A stretch of DNA of 64,000 bases, taken from an uncultured Opitutia bacterium (GTDB taxonomy: Bacteria; Verrucomicrobiota; Verrucomicrobiia; Opitutales; UBA953). The position numbers and the translations under genes were made by a program. The stretch lies in assembly GCA_903855995.1 (NCBI GenBank), contig CAIOAN010000003.1, positions 62,001 through 126,000 of the forward strand. The letters run 5' to 3'. Below, in pieces: positions 37,940 to 45,942 of this stretch. The notes beneath the pieces were generated by a model. It saw nothing but the letters and a program-made list of their open reading frames with translations, did not search any database and was not told the DNA's origin. Each line of letters begins with the position of its first letter. The stretch's first letter is position 1.

Positions 37940-39121
37940 TCAAATCCGGATGAAGACCTTCCGCTTCCAGAGCCACCAGCAGAAGGTCCAGAGGACGGCG
38001 AGGACGAGGAGGCTTTGCATGAGGGGGCCGTACGTGCCTTCGAAGAGGCCGTTGCCGAGCCAGGTCTTGCCGATGCTTCGAATCCAGCCGGCGGTGAGCT
38101 GGTAGGCGAGGTAGATGGCGATGGAGTTCATGCCGACGACGACGAGCGGGAAGGTCCACGCTTTGTGGCCCTTGATGTCGATGAACCAGTAGAAGAGCGC
38201 GAAGACCCAGAGGACGACGGCGCCGCTGTAAAAGGCCCACGAAGGGGTCCAGAGCTTCTTGATGACGGGGCAGATCGTGGTGCCGGTAACGAGCGCGAGG
38301 ATGAGGCAGAGCGCGCCTGCAATCAGAAGCCAGTTCAGTTTAGCCCCGGAGGTCTTTTCGGAGCGCAGGTTCTCGCCGGCCATGAGCCCGAGAATCATGG
38401 TGATGAGCGAGGGCACGAAGTTGAGGGTCTGGTAGCCGCCTTTGTCGAAGACGAAAGGGGTCTCGCGCAGGAAGAGGTTCAGGAACCATTGGTCGCAGGT
38501 GGCCGCGAAGTTGGCGTTCATGTTCCAGTGCCCCCAGAAGCCGCTGAGGACCTGGCCGGGGTCGGTCACGCCGAGGGCTTTGTAATCGGTGGCTGGCCCG
38601 GCGATGGGGGTGAGCGCGAACGCGGCCCAGGTGGCGACGGCGATGACGCCGATGGCGCCGAGCTGTACCTTCCAGCCCCGCCCGACGAGCAGGGTGAGGA
38701 AGACGTACCCGAGCCCGATCTGGGCGAGGACGTTGTGGAAGCCGAAGACGGGCTGCTTGCCGGTACCGGTGGTCAGGAAGACGCCGAGGGCGACGAGCAC
38801 AAACGCACGCCAGAAGGTGTGCAGAAAAAGCTTCCGCTGGTCCTGGCCTTCGGCGGAGCGGCGCGACGACGAGAACGGCAACGCCATGCCGACCATGAAC
38901 ATGAACGAGGGCTGGATCATATCCCACGCCCCGCCGCCGATCCACGCGGCATGCGAGGTGTTGTAACGCAGCAGCTCCCAGAAGCCCGAATCCGGATGCG
39001 CCTTCGCGATCTGCGCGATGCCGAAGCCCGACGACGCCATGAACAGCATCGTGAGGCCGCGGAAGGCATCCAGTGAGACCAAGCGTTCGGGTAGGGTCGT
39101 GGAGCCAGAGGGGGTGCTCAT
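37940..39121 (-). CDS. NagX-like/DUF5009 membrane acyltransferase
   Basis: A 393-residue polytopic membrane protein starting MSTPSGSTTLPERLVSLDAFRGLTM. The RLVSLDAFRGLTM motif and the following helices with SFMFMVGMALPFS belong to the heparan-alpha-glucosaminide N-acetyltransferase-like (NagX/DUF5009) family, which transfers acetyl groups to amino sugars across the membrane. About ten transmembrane segments are visible. A longer open frame exists upstream but is built from repeat sequence (TTGCCC..GCCCCCT module), so ATG 39121 is preferred. A 7-bp hairpin (39123-39139) lies directly upstream of the ATG. The acceptor sugar is unknown. Confidence 0.85.
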   Translation of the reverse strand: MSTPSGSTTLPERLVSLDAFRGLTMLFMASSGFGIAQIAKAHPDSGFWELLRYNTSHAAWIGGGAWDMIQPSFMFMVGMALPFSSSRRSAEGQDQRKLFLHTFWRAFVLVALGVFLTTGTGKQPVFGFHNVLAQIGLGYVFLTLLVGRGWKVQLGAIGVIAVATWAAFALTPIAGPATDYKALGVTDPGQVLSGFWGHWNMNANFAATCDQWFLNLFLRETPFVFDKGGYQTLNFVPSLITMILGLMAGENLRSEKTSGAKLNWLLIAGALCLILALVTGTTICPVIKKLWTPSWAFYSGAVVLWVFALFYWFIDIKGHKAWTFPLVVVGMNSIAIYLAYQLTAGWIRSIGKTWLGNGLFEGTYGPLMQSLLVLAVLWTFCWWLWKRKVFIRI

Positions 39122-39240
39122 GGCGGCGAGAATCGCCGCTAGGGGGCAAGTTGGCAAGGGAACACGGTGACACGGGGTACTAGCGGTTAGCGGTTGGGGA
39201 GATGCAAGAGGCAAGGGGAGGCCGGAATGTTTGCTTGGAC
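39122..39240. repeat. Hairpin and repeat modules upstream of the acyltransferase gene
   Basis: GCGGCGA-GAA-TCGCCGC (39123-39139) touches the acyltransferase ATG. A reversed GCCCCCT/TTGCC module follows (39141-39178), then a tagcggttagcggttgggga tract. No gene. Confidence 0.7.
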
Positions 39241-39334
39241 ATTGGGTAGGGCGGGCTCTCCGAGCCCGCCGTTGAACCAGAGGAGGTTCGGATTTCCTGC
39301 GGCGAACGGACGGCTCAGAGAGCCGTCCCTACCT
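39241..39334. repeat. 94-bp composite repeat, left copy
   Basis: Identical over 94 bases to 40138-40231, in direct orientation, 897 bases apart. It carries GGTAGGG, hairpin CGGGCTC-TCC-GAGCCCG, a 40-base middle, hairpin ACGGCTC-AGA-GAGCCGT and CCCTACC. Its right end supplies the stop codon of the PIN gene. Confidence 0.95.
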
Positions 39335-39739
39335 GCTGCGTTCCCTCAGGAACTCCCCTGGGGTTCGGATGGACAGGCCGTAGACAGATGAACCGAGGAG
39401 GTCGTGGAAGTCATCGCGGTCGAGGGTCAGGAGGACGTCGGACTTTAGGCTTAAAGCGGTAATGATGACGGGCCGATCTTTCACGGCTCGATAGATGAGT
39501 GGTCGGTCCAAGACCAGATGGGTCCCGACTATGGTCAGCCTAGGCTTGATGAGTCGGTGCCAGTCGACTGCGCCTTTCGGGCTGAGCTTCGGAAGGTTAT
39601 GCTCGGCTTCACGCACGCAGTAGGCCGATGTCAGCAGGATCCAACCTCCGCGCTTTGCCGACATAATCAGCAGACGCGATGCACCTGACGTAGAACCGGC
39701 TGCGGCCAGTAATACGCTCGAATCTAAGAACAGCCTCAC
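39329..39739 (-). CDS. PIN-domain toxin (VapC-like ribonuclease)
   Basis: A 136-residue PIN protein, the likely toxin of a type II pair. Acidic metal-site residues are in place: D6 (LFLDSSVLL), E44 (CVREAEHNL), D88 (VKDRPVIITAL) and D107 (LLTLDRDDFHDL). The start is GTG 39739, overlapping the antitoxin stop; longer in-frame starts duplicate the antitoxin region. The stop TAG is formed by the GGTAGGG end of the 94-bp repeat (…ERSR then stop), so the natural C-terminus may have been altered by the repeat. RNA cleavage is the usual activity of the family; the target is unknown. Confidence 0.85.
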   Translation of the reverse strand: MRLFLDSSVLLAAAGSTSGASRLLIMSAKRGGWILLTSAYCVREAEHNLPKLSPKGAVDWHRLIKPRLTIVGTHLVLDRPLIYRAVKDRPVIITALSLKSDVLLTLDRDDFHDLLGSSVYGLSIRTPGEFLRERSR

Positions 39740-39981
39740 TTCTTCCGGCGGAAGGCTTTGAGCTCTTTGGCGTCGGCCTCGTCGTTGAGTACCCACTGAC
39801 GAATGGTCGCCTTAGGGATGTCGCGGATGGGCATGGCCACTGCCGACTGTAGGAAGAGTCCGCCATCGCGTTCTTCGATGATGACCAGTGGCGAGGCGAC
39901 CTGATCGAGTTTCAACCTGCGGCGAAGCTCCGGAGGTAGGGTCAGCGTGCCGCGCTTGCTGATGGGCAGGGTGTAAGTCAT
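39736..39981 (-). CDS. AbrB/MazE-type antitoxin
   Basis: An 81-residue protein starting MTYTLPISKRGTLTLPPELRRRLKL, the swapped-hairpin SpoVT/AbrB DNA-binding fold. The C-terminal part (RDIPKATIRQWVLNDEADAKELKAFRRKK) would bind and neutralise the PIN toxin. It is the first gene of the pair, with a 4-base overlap to the toxin, as usual for VapBC-like modules. The antitoxin probably autoregulates the operon; an inverted repeat GTATTGCCGTAATAC lies just upstream at about 39991-40005 and is a plausible operator. Confidence 0.85.
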   Translation of the reverse strand: MTYTLPISKRGTLTLPPELRRRLKLDQVASPLVIIEERDGGLFLQSAVAMPIRDIPKATIRQWVLNDEADAKELKAFRRKK

Positions 39982-39990
39982 GCCGTAATG

Positions 39991-40005
39991 CTGTATTGCC
40001 GTAAT
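39991..40005. promoter_or_regulatory. Candidate antitoxin operator
   Basis: GTATT-GCCGT-AATAC is a short inverted repeat about 10 bases upstream of the antitoxin ATG and is followed by a related ACGGTAT half. Position and symmetry fit autoregulation by the AbrB-type antitoxin. Confidence 0.45.
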
Positions 40006-40137
40006 ACGGTATCAAGAGGGAAGAGACCTCAGGCGAATAAGGGGCCTTCGCGGGGGGGGCACGGTGACAAGTGGGCAAGTGGGCACGGGGAAGGGCTCAA
40101 GGGCTAGACTGGACAACCGGATAGGATGCTGCGGTGT

Positions 40138-40231
40138 ATTGGGTAGGGCGGGCTCTCCGAGCCCGCCGTTGAACCAGAGGAGGTTCGGATTTCCTGCGGC
40201 GAACGGACGGCTCAGAGAGCCGTCCCTACCT
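40138..40231. repeat. 94-bp composite repeat, right copy
   Basis: Perfect copy of 39241-39334. The two copies bracket the whole toxin-antitoxin pair and its promoter. Confidence 0.95.
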
Positions 40232-40474
40232 AAAGAACCCCCCCACCAATTATCCGGTCTCCGGTTTCCCTTTGAGAATTTGGCTATGTGTGTTTCCTGC
40301 CACCCGCCACCCGGGGCTGCCACCTGCCACCCGAGAATGGAAACTCTATGTCGGCACGCAGTGCCGACCCTACCTGTTGTCTCTTCTAGTCAACTGAGCC
40401 TCCGGGCCTCTTCATGCGCCCCTTGTCACCGTGTCAACTTGCCCACGTGTCACCACTCAAGGCCGTAAGGCCTT
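40232..40474. repeat. Repeat array and stop-codon hairpin at the phrB end
   Basis: Module order from left to right: ATCCGGTCTCCGGTTTCCC (about 40249-40270), GGTGGC-type block (40297-40337), half GGTAGGG unit with perfect stem GTCGGCAC-GCA-GTGCCGAC (40350-40374), gagcctccgggcctc module (about 40397-40411), TTGCCCACGTG module (about 40437-40456), then hairpin AAGGCC-GTAA-GGCCTT (40459-40474) that touches the phrB stop. No gene. Confidence 0.85.
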
Positions 40475-41884
40475 AAGCGCCTTCAACGCTCGATCACGGC
40501 CCTCAGTCAGTCCAATCAGCGGCACGGGATAATCCTTGCCGAGTTTGATGCCGGCTTCGGCGAGCACATGCATAGGTGCTTCCCAGGGCTTGTGAATCCA
40601 TTCGGCGGGGAGCTTGGCGAGTTCAGGCACCCAGCGGCGCACGTAGTCGCCATCGGGGTCGAACTTCTCACCTTGGAGGACGGGATTGAAGACGCGGAAA
40701 TACGGAGCGGCGTCGGCACCACAACCGCCGGCCCACTGCCAGCCCATGGTATTCGCACCGAGGTCGGCGTCGACGAGCGTATCCCAATACCACTTGGCGC
40801 CTTCGTTCCACGGTTGGAGGAGATGCTTCACGAGCACGGAGGCGGCGATCATACGCACGCGGTTATGCTGCCAGCCAGTCTGCCAGAGCTGACGCATCCC
40901 GGCGTCGACGATCGGGTAGCCGGTCCGACCGACCTGCCACGCGCGCAGGAGCTTCTTGTCCGGCGCCCAGGGGAATTTTTCGAACTCCCTGCGCAGCGGA
41001 CGATCCGGGGTCTCGGGGAAGTGATGGATGAGGTGCTGGGAGAATTCACGCCAGCCGACTTCGGCTACGTATTTGTCGCCACCCTTCACGCCGAGGTGTC
41101 CGGCGGTGCGCACGGCGTCGACGATCTCGAGCGGTGAAATCTGACCGAAGTGTAGGTAGGGCGAAAGGCGCGAGGTGCCGTCGAGCTTGGGGATGTCGCG
41201 GTTGGTCGGATAATCTTTCACCGGGGCGGCCACGAAATCCTTCAGGCGCTTCTCAGCGCCTTTACGCGTCGGGTCCCAGGCGGCCGGGAACTCGCTGTCC
41301 CATTTGATCTTCGGGAGGAGGCCGAGCTTCGCGACCGCGACGGACTTCAGGGGCTTTTCAAGAGGCGTGAGTTTCTTCGGGGCCTTGAGGGGGATGCCAA
41401 ACTTAAGGTTCGCGAGGCAGTTCTTCCAGAAGGGCGTGAAGACCTGGAAGGGATTGCCGGCTAGGGTCTTTACGGTGTGCGGCTCGTGGAGGAGGTTGCC
41501 GTTGAACGACTCGGCTTTGAGACCCGCGTTGCGCAGCGAGGTCTTCACCTGCGTATCGCGCTCAATGATCAGGGGCTCATGGCGACGATTCCAGGTGACG
41601 AGTCCGGCGCCGGTCTCTTTCACGAGCTGTTTGAGTTCCGCGAGCGAGTCGCCGGTGCGGATGACGAGCGGGGAGCCGACTTTTTCAAACTGCTCGGCGA
41701 GATCTTCGAGTGCGTAGTGCAGCCACCAGTTCGAAGCGCCGCCGGGCTGCCAATGTCCTTCGGCCTCGGGGTCGTGGATGAAGACCGGGATGACCGGGCC
41801 ACCATGCTTCACCGCCGCTTCGAGCGACGGGTTGTCAGCGAGTCGAAGGTCCAGGCGAAGCCAGACGATGGCAGGGGTGGGCAT
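40457..41884 (-). CDS. phrB: Deoxyribodipyrimidine photolyase
   Basis: A 475-residue flavoprotein of the class I CPD photolyase group that repairs UV dimers with light. The N-terminal antenna domain begins AIVWLRLDLRLADNPSLEAA. The FAD-binding domain shows GTSRLSPYLHFGQISP, VGWREFSQHLIHHFPET, RAWQVGRTGYPIVDAGMRQLWQTGWQHNRVRMIAAS, DADLGANTMGWQWAGGCGADAAPYFRVFNP. Conserved tryptophans of the electron path are present, so it should be active. Length is normal. Its 3' end is fused to a repeat array through a hairpin, with the TGA directly after the stem. Confidence 0.93.
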   Translation of the reverse strand: MPTPAIVWLRLDLRLADNPSLEAAVKHGGPVIPVFIHDPEAEGHWQPGGASNWWLHYALEDLAEQFEKVGSPLVIRTGDSLAELKQLVKETGAGLVTWNRRHEPLIIERDTQVKTSLRNAGLKAESFNGNLLHEPHTVKTLAGNPFQVFTPFWKNCLANLKFGIPLKAPKKLTPLEKPLKSVAVAKLGLLPKIKWDSEFPAAWDPTRKGAEKRLKDFVAAPVKDYPTNRDIPKLDGTSRLSPYLHFGQISPLEIVDAVRTAGHLGVKGGDKYVAEVGWREFSQHLIHHFPETPDRPLRREFEKFPWAPDKKLLRAWQVGRTGYPIVDAGMRQLWQTGWQHNRVRMIAASVLVKHLLQPWNEGAKWYWDTLVDADLGANTMGWQWAGGCGADAAPYFRVFNPVLQGEKFDPDGDYVRRWVPELAKLPAEWIHKPWEAPMHVLAEAGIKLGKDYPVPLIGLTEGRDRALKALKALRP

Positions 41885-41905
41885 GGCGTGAACCTAACAG
41901 CAGAG

Positions 41906-42298
41906 AGGAAGAGTGCAAATGTGAGAACCGAATAGGGGTGGGGGTGGGGGTAGGGGTAGTGAGCAGCCGTGCAAAAGTGCAAATCGGAGTGATGCTCCTG
42001 TGCAAAGGTGCAAAAGTGAGAGACTCGTTTCAGGTGGCGGGTGGCAGCCCCGGGTGGCAGGTGGCAGGCCCCCGGACCTGTACCTCAAGACCTGAGACCT
42101 GAGAGTGTATTCCTGCCACCTGCCACCCGAGAATGGGTGCTCTATGTCGTGACGCAGTCGTGCCCCTACCCGAGGCAGCGCTGCGTTTTCTGAGCCTCCG
42201 AGCCTCTGGTCAACTGAGCCTCTTGGATTCCCCCATGTCCACGTGTCACCTTGCCCACGTGCCCCCTCTCGCTTGGTAAGCGTCGCGCTTACCAAGCG
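41906..42298. repeat. Repeat array and 13-bp stop-codon hairpin at the M42 peptidase end
   Basis: From left to right: a GTGCAAA tract with GGGGTGGGGGTAGGGG (41910-41958), the block shared with 43462-43549 (41979-42066, including an inverted GGTGGC block), a second GGTGGC block (42112-42133), a decayed half GGTAGGG unit (42144-42170), a gcctccgagcctctggtcaa module (about 42193-42215), a TTGCCCACGTGCCCCCT module (42251-42267) and the perfect stem CGCTTGGTAAGCG / CGCTTACCAAGCG (42270-42282, 42286-42298) with a 3-base loop. The right arm holds the gene's last codons and TAA. No gene in the gap. Confidence 0.9.
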
Positions 42299-43371
42299 TA
42301 GCTCTGCTTCTTCTTCACGCGGCAGGCGAACTCGACGAGGAGCTGGACGGACTGCTCCACGACGGCGAGGTCGACGACTTCGCCGGGGGTGTGCATGTAG
42401 CGGAGAGGGATGGAGAGCAGGCCGCAGGCGACGCCGCCGTTGGCCATCTGGATGGCGCGGGCGTCGGTGCCCGTCGGACGCGATTCGGCGCCAATCTGGT
42501 AAGGGATGCCAAGCGATTCAGCGGCTTCCACCATCTGGTCGTAGACGACGGGGTTGATGTTCGGTCCGCGGGCGATGATGGGTCCGCCGGAAAGGGTGAA
42601 GCGACCGAACTTGCGGTTATCCGCATCCGGGTGGTCGGTGGCGTGACCGACGTCGACCGCGATGGAGACATCGGGGCTGATGCCCTGGGCCGCGACCTGC
42701 GCACCGCGCGTACCGATTTCTTCCTGGGTGGTGGCCACGGAGACCACGCGGGCGGCGAGATTCTTTTCTTTCGAGAGGCGACGGAATGCTTCCATGCACA
42801 CGTAGGCGCCAGCTTTGTCGTCGAACGCGCGGGCCACGCCGATGCTACCGCGGAGGATTTCCGGACCGTCGGTGTAGACGGCGGGGTCGCCGATGCGGAC
42901 GATGGACAGGGCTTCGGTGCGATTGGTCACGCCGATATCAATCCACATATCATGGCGCTCCGGGACGCGCTTACGGTCCTCGGGGGAGAGTAGGTGGACC
43001 GCGCGCTTGCCGGTGATGCCGAGCACGGGGCCGTTGCGGGTCAGGATGTGGATACGTCGGCCGGAAGGAATCACTTGGTCGTGGCCGCCGAGGAATTCGA
43101 AGTACAAGTAGCCCTTGTCGTCGACGTGTGAGATGATCAGACCGATCTCGTCGATGTGGCCAGCGAACATCAGCGTCGGGCCGCCATTGCCCTTGAGTTC
43201 CGCGATGCGGTTGCCGAGGGCGTCCTTGGAATATTTGTCCGCCGACTTCTCCACATAATCATCGACCACCTTTTGGGCCGCGAACTCGTGGCCCGTCGGG
43301 GACTTCGCCTCGAGCAGTTCCTTCAGGAATTCAGGGTAGCTGGTGTGCTTGGCGGAGGACTTTTTAGACAT
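42289..43371 (-). CDS. M42-family aminopeptidase (FrvX/TET-like)
   Basis: A 360-residue zinc or cobalt aminopeptidase expected to form a TET-type dodecamer. Metal and catalytic residues are visible: the His and Asp of FAGHIDEIGL, the bridging Asp of ARAFDDKAGAY, the catalytic Glu pair of TTQEEIGTRG, the Asp of VDVGHATDHPD and the His of IPLRYMHTPGEVVD. SGRRIHILTRNGPVLGITG is the dimerisation-domain start. Some relatives act as endoglucanase-like or deblocking aminopeptidases; specificity cannot be read here. The stop codon lies in a 13-bp perfect hairpin next to a repeat array. Confidence 0.92.
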   Translation of the reverse strand: MSKKSSAKHTSYPEFLKELLEAKSPTGHEFAAQKVVDDYVEKSADKYSKDALGNRIAELKGNGGPTLMFAGHIDEIGLIISHVDDKGYLYFEFLGGHDQVIPSGRRIHILTRNGPVLGITGKRAVHLLSPEDRKRVPERHDMWIDIGVTNRTEALSIVRIGDPAVYTDGPEILRGSIGVARAFDDKAGAYVCMEAFRRLSKEKNLAARVVSVATTQEEIGTRGAQVAAQGISPDVSIAVDVGHATDHPDADNRKFGRFTLSGGPIIARGPNINPVVYDQMVEAAESLGIPYQIGAESRPTGTDARAIQMANGGVACGLLSIPLRYMHTPGEVVDLAVVEQSVQLLVEFACRVKKKQSYAW

Positions 43372-43405
43372 AAGAGAGTTCTACCTGTCCGGGACGGAAA
43401 GTCGA

Positions 43406-43684
43406 GCGAAGGCAAAGCCTTCGCCGGGGGGCATGTAAGCGGGGTGTGTAAGTGCAAAAGCGCAAATCGGAGCCTTGCTCCTGTGCAAAGGTGCAAAGGT
43501 GAGAGACTCGTTTCAGGTGGCGGGTGGCGGCCCCGGGTGGCAGGTGGCGGGAGATGCCCTGCGCCTGATTCCTGATGCACGATGCCTGCCACCCGAGAAT
43601 GTCTTTCCTGCCACCTGCCACCTGGGGCTGCCACCTGCCACCCGGAGCGACTGTACTAGGACAGCACTTGGTGCTGCCCCTACC
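43406..43684. repeat. Repeat array between the M42 peptidase and the reductase-rhodanese gene
   Basis: Contains a perfect 8-bp hairpin GCGAAGGC-AAA-GCCTTCGC (43406-43424), the block shared with the previous array (43462-43549), GGTGGC-type blocks (43511-43551 and 43586-43656) and a half GGTAGGG unit CAGCAC-TTG-GTGCTG-CCCCTACC (43662-43684). The half unit ends 1 base before the stop codon of the next gene. No gene. Confidence 0.85.
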
Positions 43685-43685
43685 T

Positions 43686-45938
43686 TCACTTATTCCACGG
43701 CGCCCGGGCGATCAGTAATCCCATGCCGCACCAATCGGTGACGCCGGCGAAGACGAGGCCGGCGCCCACGAAGGCGCTGAGGCCGTAGAAGCCGGGATGT
43801 ACATTGGCGCCGAGCAGGACGCCGCCGAAGACCAGTGTGCCCGCCGCGATACGGACCTGGCGTTCAATGGAAATGACGCCGCCGGCATCCTTGTCTATGG
43901 GCAGGCCGGCCTGCTGGCAGGAGTTGGTGCCGCCCTGGACGACGAGGGTCTTGAGCCCGCTGGCCGCGAGCTTCTTGGCTGCAGTACGAGCCCGGCCGCC
44001 GGAAGCGCAGAGGAGTACCACGGTCTTCTGGTCGTTGCCGACGAGGAGGGCACGCACCGATTCGGCGGTGACGTTTTCAAGCGGCAGGTTGACTGCACCT
44101 TGGACGCGGCCGGAGCGGAACTCGGCCGGCGAACGGACATCGAGCAATAGTGCCCCGGCGCTGGCTTCGGCCATAACGTTCATCGGGTGCAGTTCATCAT
44201 GACTATCTGGAGCCAGTGTGCCCGGGCCCCCGCACGCCTTCACCGAGCCGCAGGCCGTCGCAGAGGATTCGATGACCTGGGTTGGGCGATTGAGTGCGAG
44301 GTCACGCACGTAAGTCGCCCCGCTGACATTAAAGGCAATAAAACCATGCTCGCGGAGCAGGCGCGTGCCGATGTGGGCACGCAGGCCGCTATGGCAGACG
44401 ACGGCAGTGGGCTTAGTCTTATCGAGTTCGCCCAAGCTTTCGCGGAGCGTGTTGAGCGGGATATTATGAGCGTGGTCGGCGCCGATGAGTTTCAGCTCTG
44501 CGCGTTCGTCAGCCTCCCGAAGGTCGACCACCTGATAGGTAGAAAAATCCACGTCGGGCTGAAGAATGGGCGCCAGGCCATCGAGGTCGTTCATCGCGGC
44601 GAAGGCGGCCATGTGCAGCGGATCCTTGGCCGAACCGAAGGGTGGGGCGTAGGCGAGGTCGACCTGCGCGAGGTCGCGCACGGTGCCGCCGAAGTGTAAG
44701 AACGATGCGATCACGTCGAGGCGTTTATCGATGCCGGCGCCGCCGACCGCCTGAGCTCCGAGGATACGCCCCGTGCCAGCTTGGTAGACGAGCTTCAGTG
44801 TGAAAGATTTCGCACCTGGGTAATAGCTCGCGTGATGGTTCGCCGTAATATGAACCGCACGGGCGTTAAGCCCGCGTTTCAGGGCAGACTTCAGGGAGTC
44901 GCCGGCGATGCCCGCGCCGAGGCCGAAGACTTTGATGATCGCGGTGCCCCAGGCGGCGGGCGCCCGGGCGGACTTGCCCGTAGCGGCATGTTCGCCCACG
45001 AGACGGCCGGTGCGATTGGCAATGCCTGCGAGCGGGATGCGTCCGCGTAGTCCCGTGGTGCCGAGGCGGTATTCCGCGGCGTCGCCGACTGCATAGATAT
45101 CGAGATCCGCCGTGCGCTGATATTCGTCGGTCAGGATGCCGCCCGTCGGGCCGACGCCGAGTCCGGCCGCGAGCGCGAGCTGGTTGGAGGGACGCACGCC
45201 GAGTCCAAGGATGACCAGATCGGCTTCAACGACCGAGCCATTATCCAGCACCACGCCCGTAGCGGTGCCGTTATTTTCACGAATCGCGGAGAAGCCAGAG
45301 CCAGAGATAAGCTTGATGCCATGGCGGAGGAGTTCGCGGCGGAGAGGCTCGGCCATCTCGGTGTCGAGCGGAGGTAGCACTTGCCCGATTTTTTCGACCA
45401 AGGTCACATCAAGTCCGCGTTCCTTGAGCTGTTCAGCGACTTCAAGCCCGATGAAGCCTGCGCCGACGACCGCGACCTTCTTGACCGAAGGCAGCTGGGC
45501 GAGGATACGATCCATGTCCTCGATATTACGGAGCGAATGCACGCCTTGGGCGCGGACGCCCAGGACATCGGGGATGAGCGGGGCCGCGCCGGGGGCGAGG
45601 ATCAGCTTGTCGTAGGATTCGTCGTATTCCGTACCCGCGACGTGGTCGCGGATGCGCACGGTCTTCTTGGCGCGATCGATCGACAGGGCCTCATGGCGCA
45701 CGCGGACCTCGATGTTGAAGCGCTTCTTAAACATCTCGGGCTTCGCCACGAGCAGCTTGGCGCGGTCCTGGATGACTCCGCCCAGGTGGTAGGGGAGTCC
45801 GCAGTTGGCGAAGGACACGTAGGCGTCCTTTTCCAGCATGATGATGCGGGCCTGTTCGTTCATGCGACGGGCGCGCGTGGCGGCCGAGGCGCCGCCGGCG
45901 ACGCCGCCGACGATAAGAATCTTGGGGGAGGAGTTCAT
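43686..45938 (-). CDS. Coenzyme A disulfide/persulfide reductase fused to two rhodanese domains and a membrane tail
   Basis: A 750-residue four-part protein. Residues 1-450 are a CoA-disulfide reductase: FAD motif ILIVGGVAGGASAATRARR, active-site C46 (SFANCGLPYHLGG), NADH motif VAVVGAGFIGLEVAEQL and YAVGDAAEY. A rhodanese domain with C515 (VVCHSGLRA) follows, then a second with C644 (LLCASGGRA). The C-terminal 60 residues form two hydrophobic segments of the DUF2892/YgaP type, so the protein is membrane-tethered. Homologues with one rhodanese handle CoA persulfide and polysulfide. The upstream ArsR-family gene ends 4 bases before it, so they form one operon. Confidence 0.92.
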   Translation of the reverse strand: MNSSPKILIVGGVAGGASAATRARRMNEQARIIMLEKDAYVSFANCGLPYHLGGVIQDRAKLLVAKPEMFKKRFNIEVRVRHEALSIDRAKKTVRIRDHVAGTEYDESYDKLILAPGAAPLIPDVLGVRAQGVHSLRNIEDMDRILAQLPSVKKVAVVGAGFIGLEVAEQLKERGLDVTLVEKIGQVLPPLDTEMAEPLRRELLRHGIKLISGSGFSAIRENNGTATGVVLDNGSVVEADLVILGLGVRPSNQLALAAGLGVGPTGGILTDEYQRTADLDIYAVGDAAEYRLGTTGLRGRIPLAGIANRTGRLVGEHAATGKSARAPAAWGTAIIKVFGLGAGIAGDSLKSALKRGLNARAVHITANHHASYYPGAKSFTLKLVYQAGTGRILGAQAVGGAGIDKRLDVIASFLHFGGTVRDLAQVDLAYAPPFGSAKDPLHMAAFAAMNDLDGLAPILQPDVDFSTYQVVDLREADERAELKLIGADHAHNIPLNTLRESLGELDKTKPTAVVCHSGLRAHIGTRLLREHGFIAFNVSGATYVRDLALNRPTQVIESSATACGSVKACGGPGTLAPDSHDELHPMNVMAEASAGALLLDVRSPAEFRSGRVQGAVNLPLENVTAESVRALLVGNDQKTVVLLCASGGRARTAAKKLAASGLKTLVVQGGTNSCQQAGLPIDKDAGGVISIERQVRIAAGTLVFGGVLLGANVHPGFYGLSAFVGAGLVFAGVTDWCGMGLLIARAPWNK

Positions 45939-45942
45939 GAGA

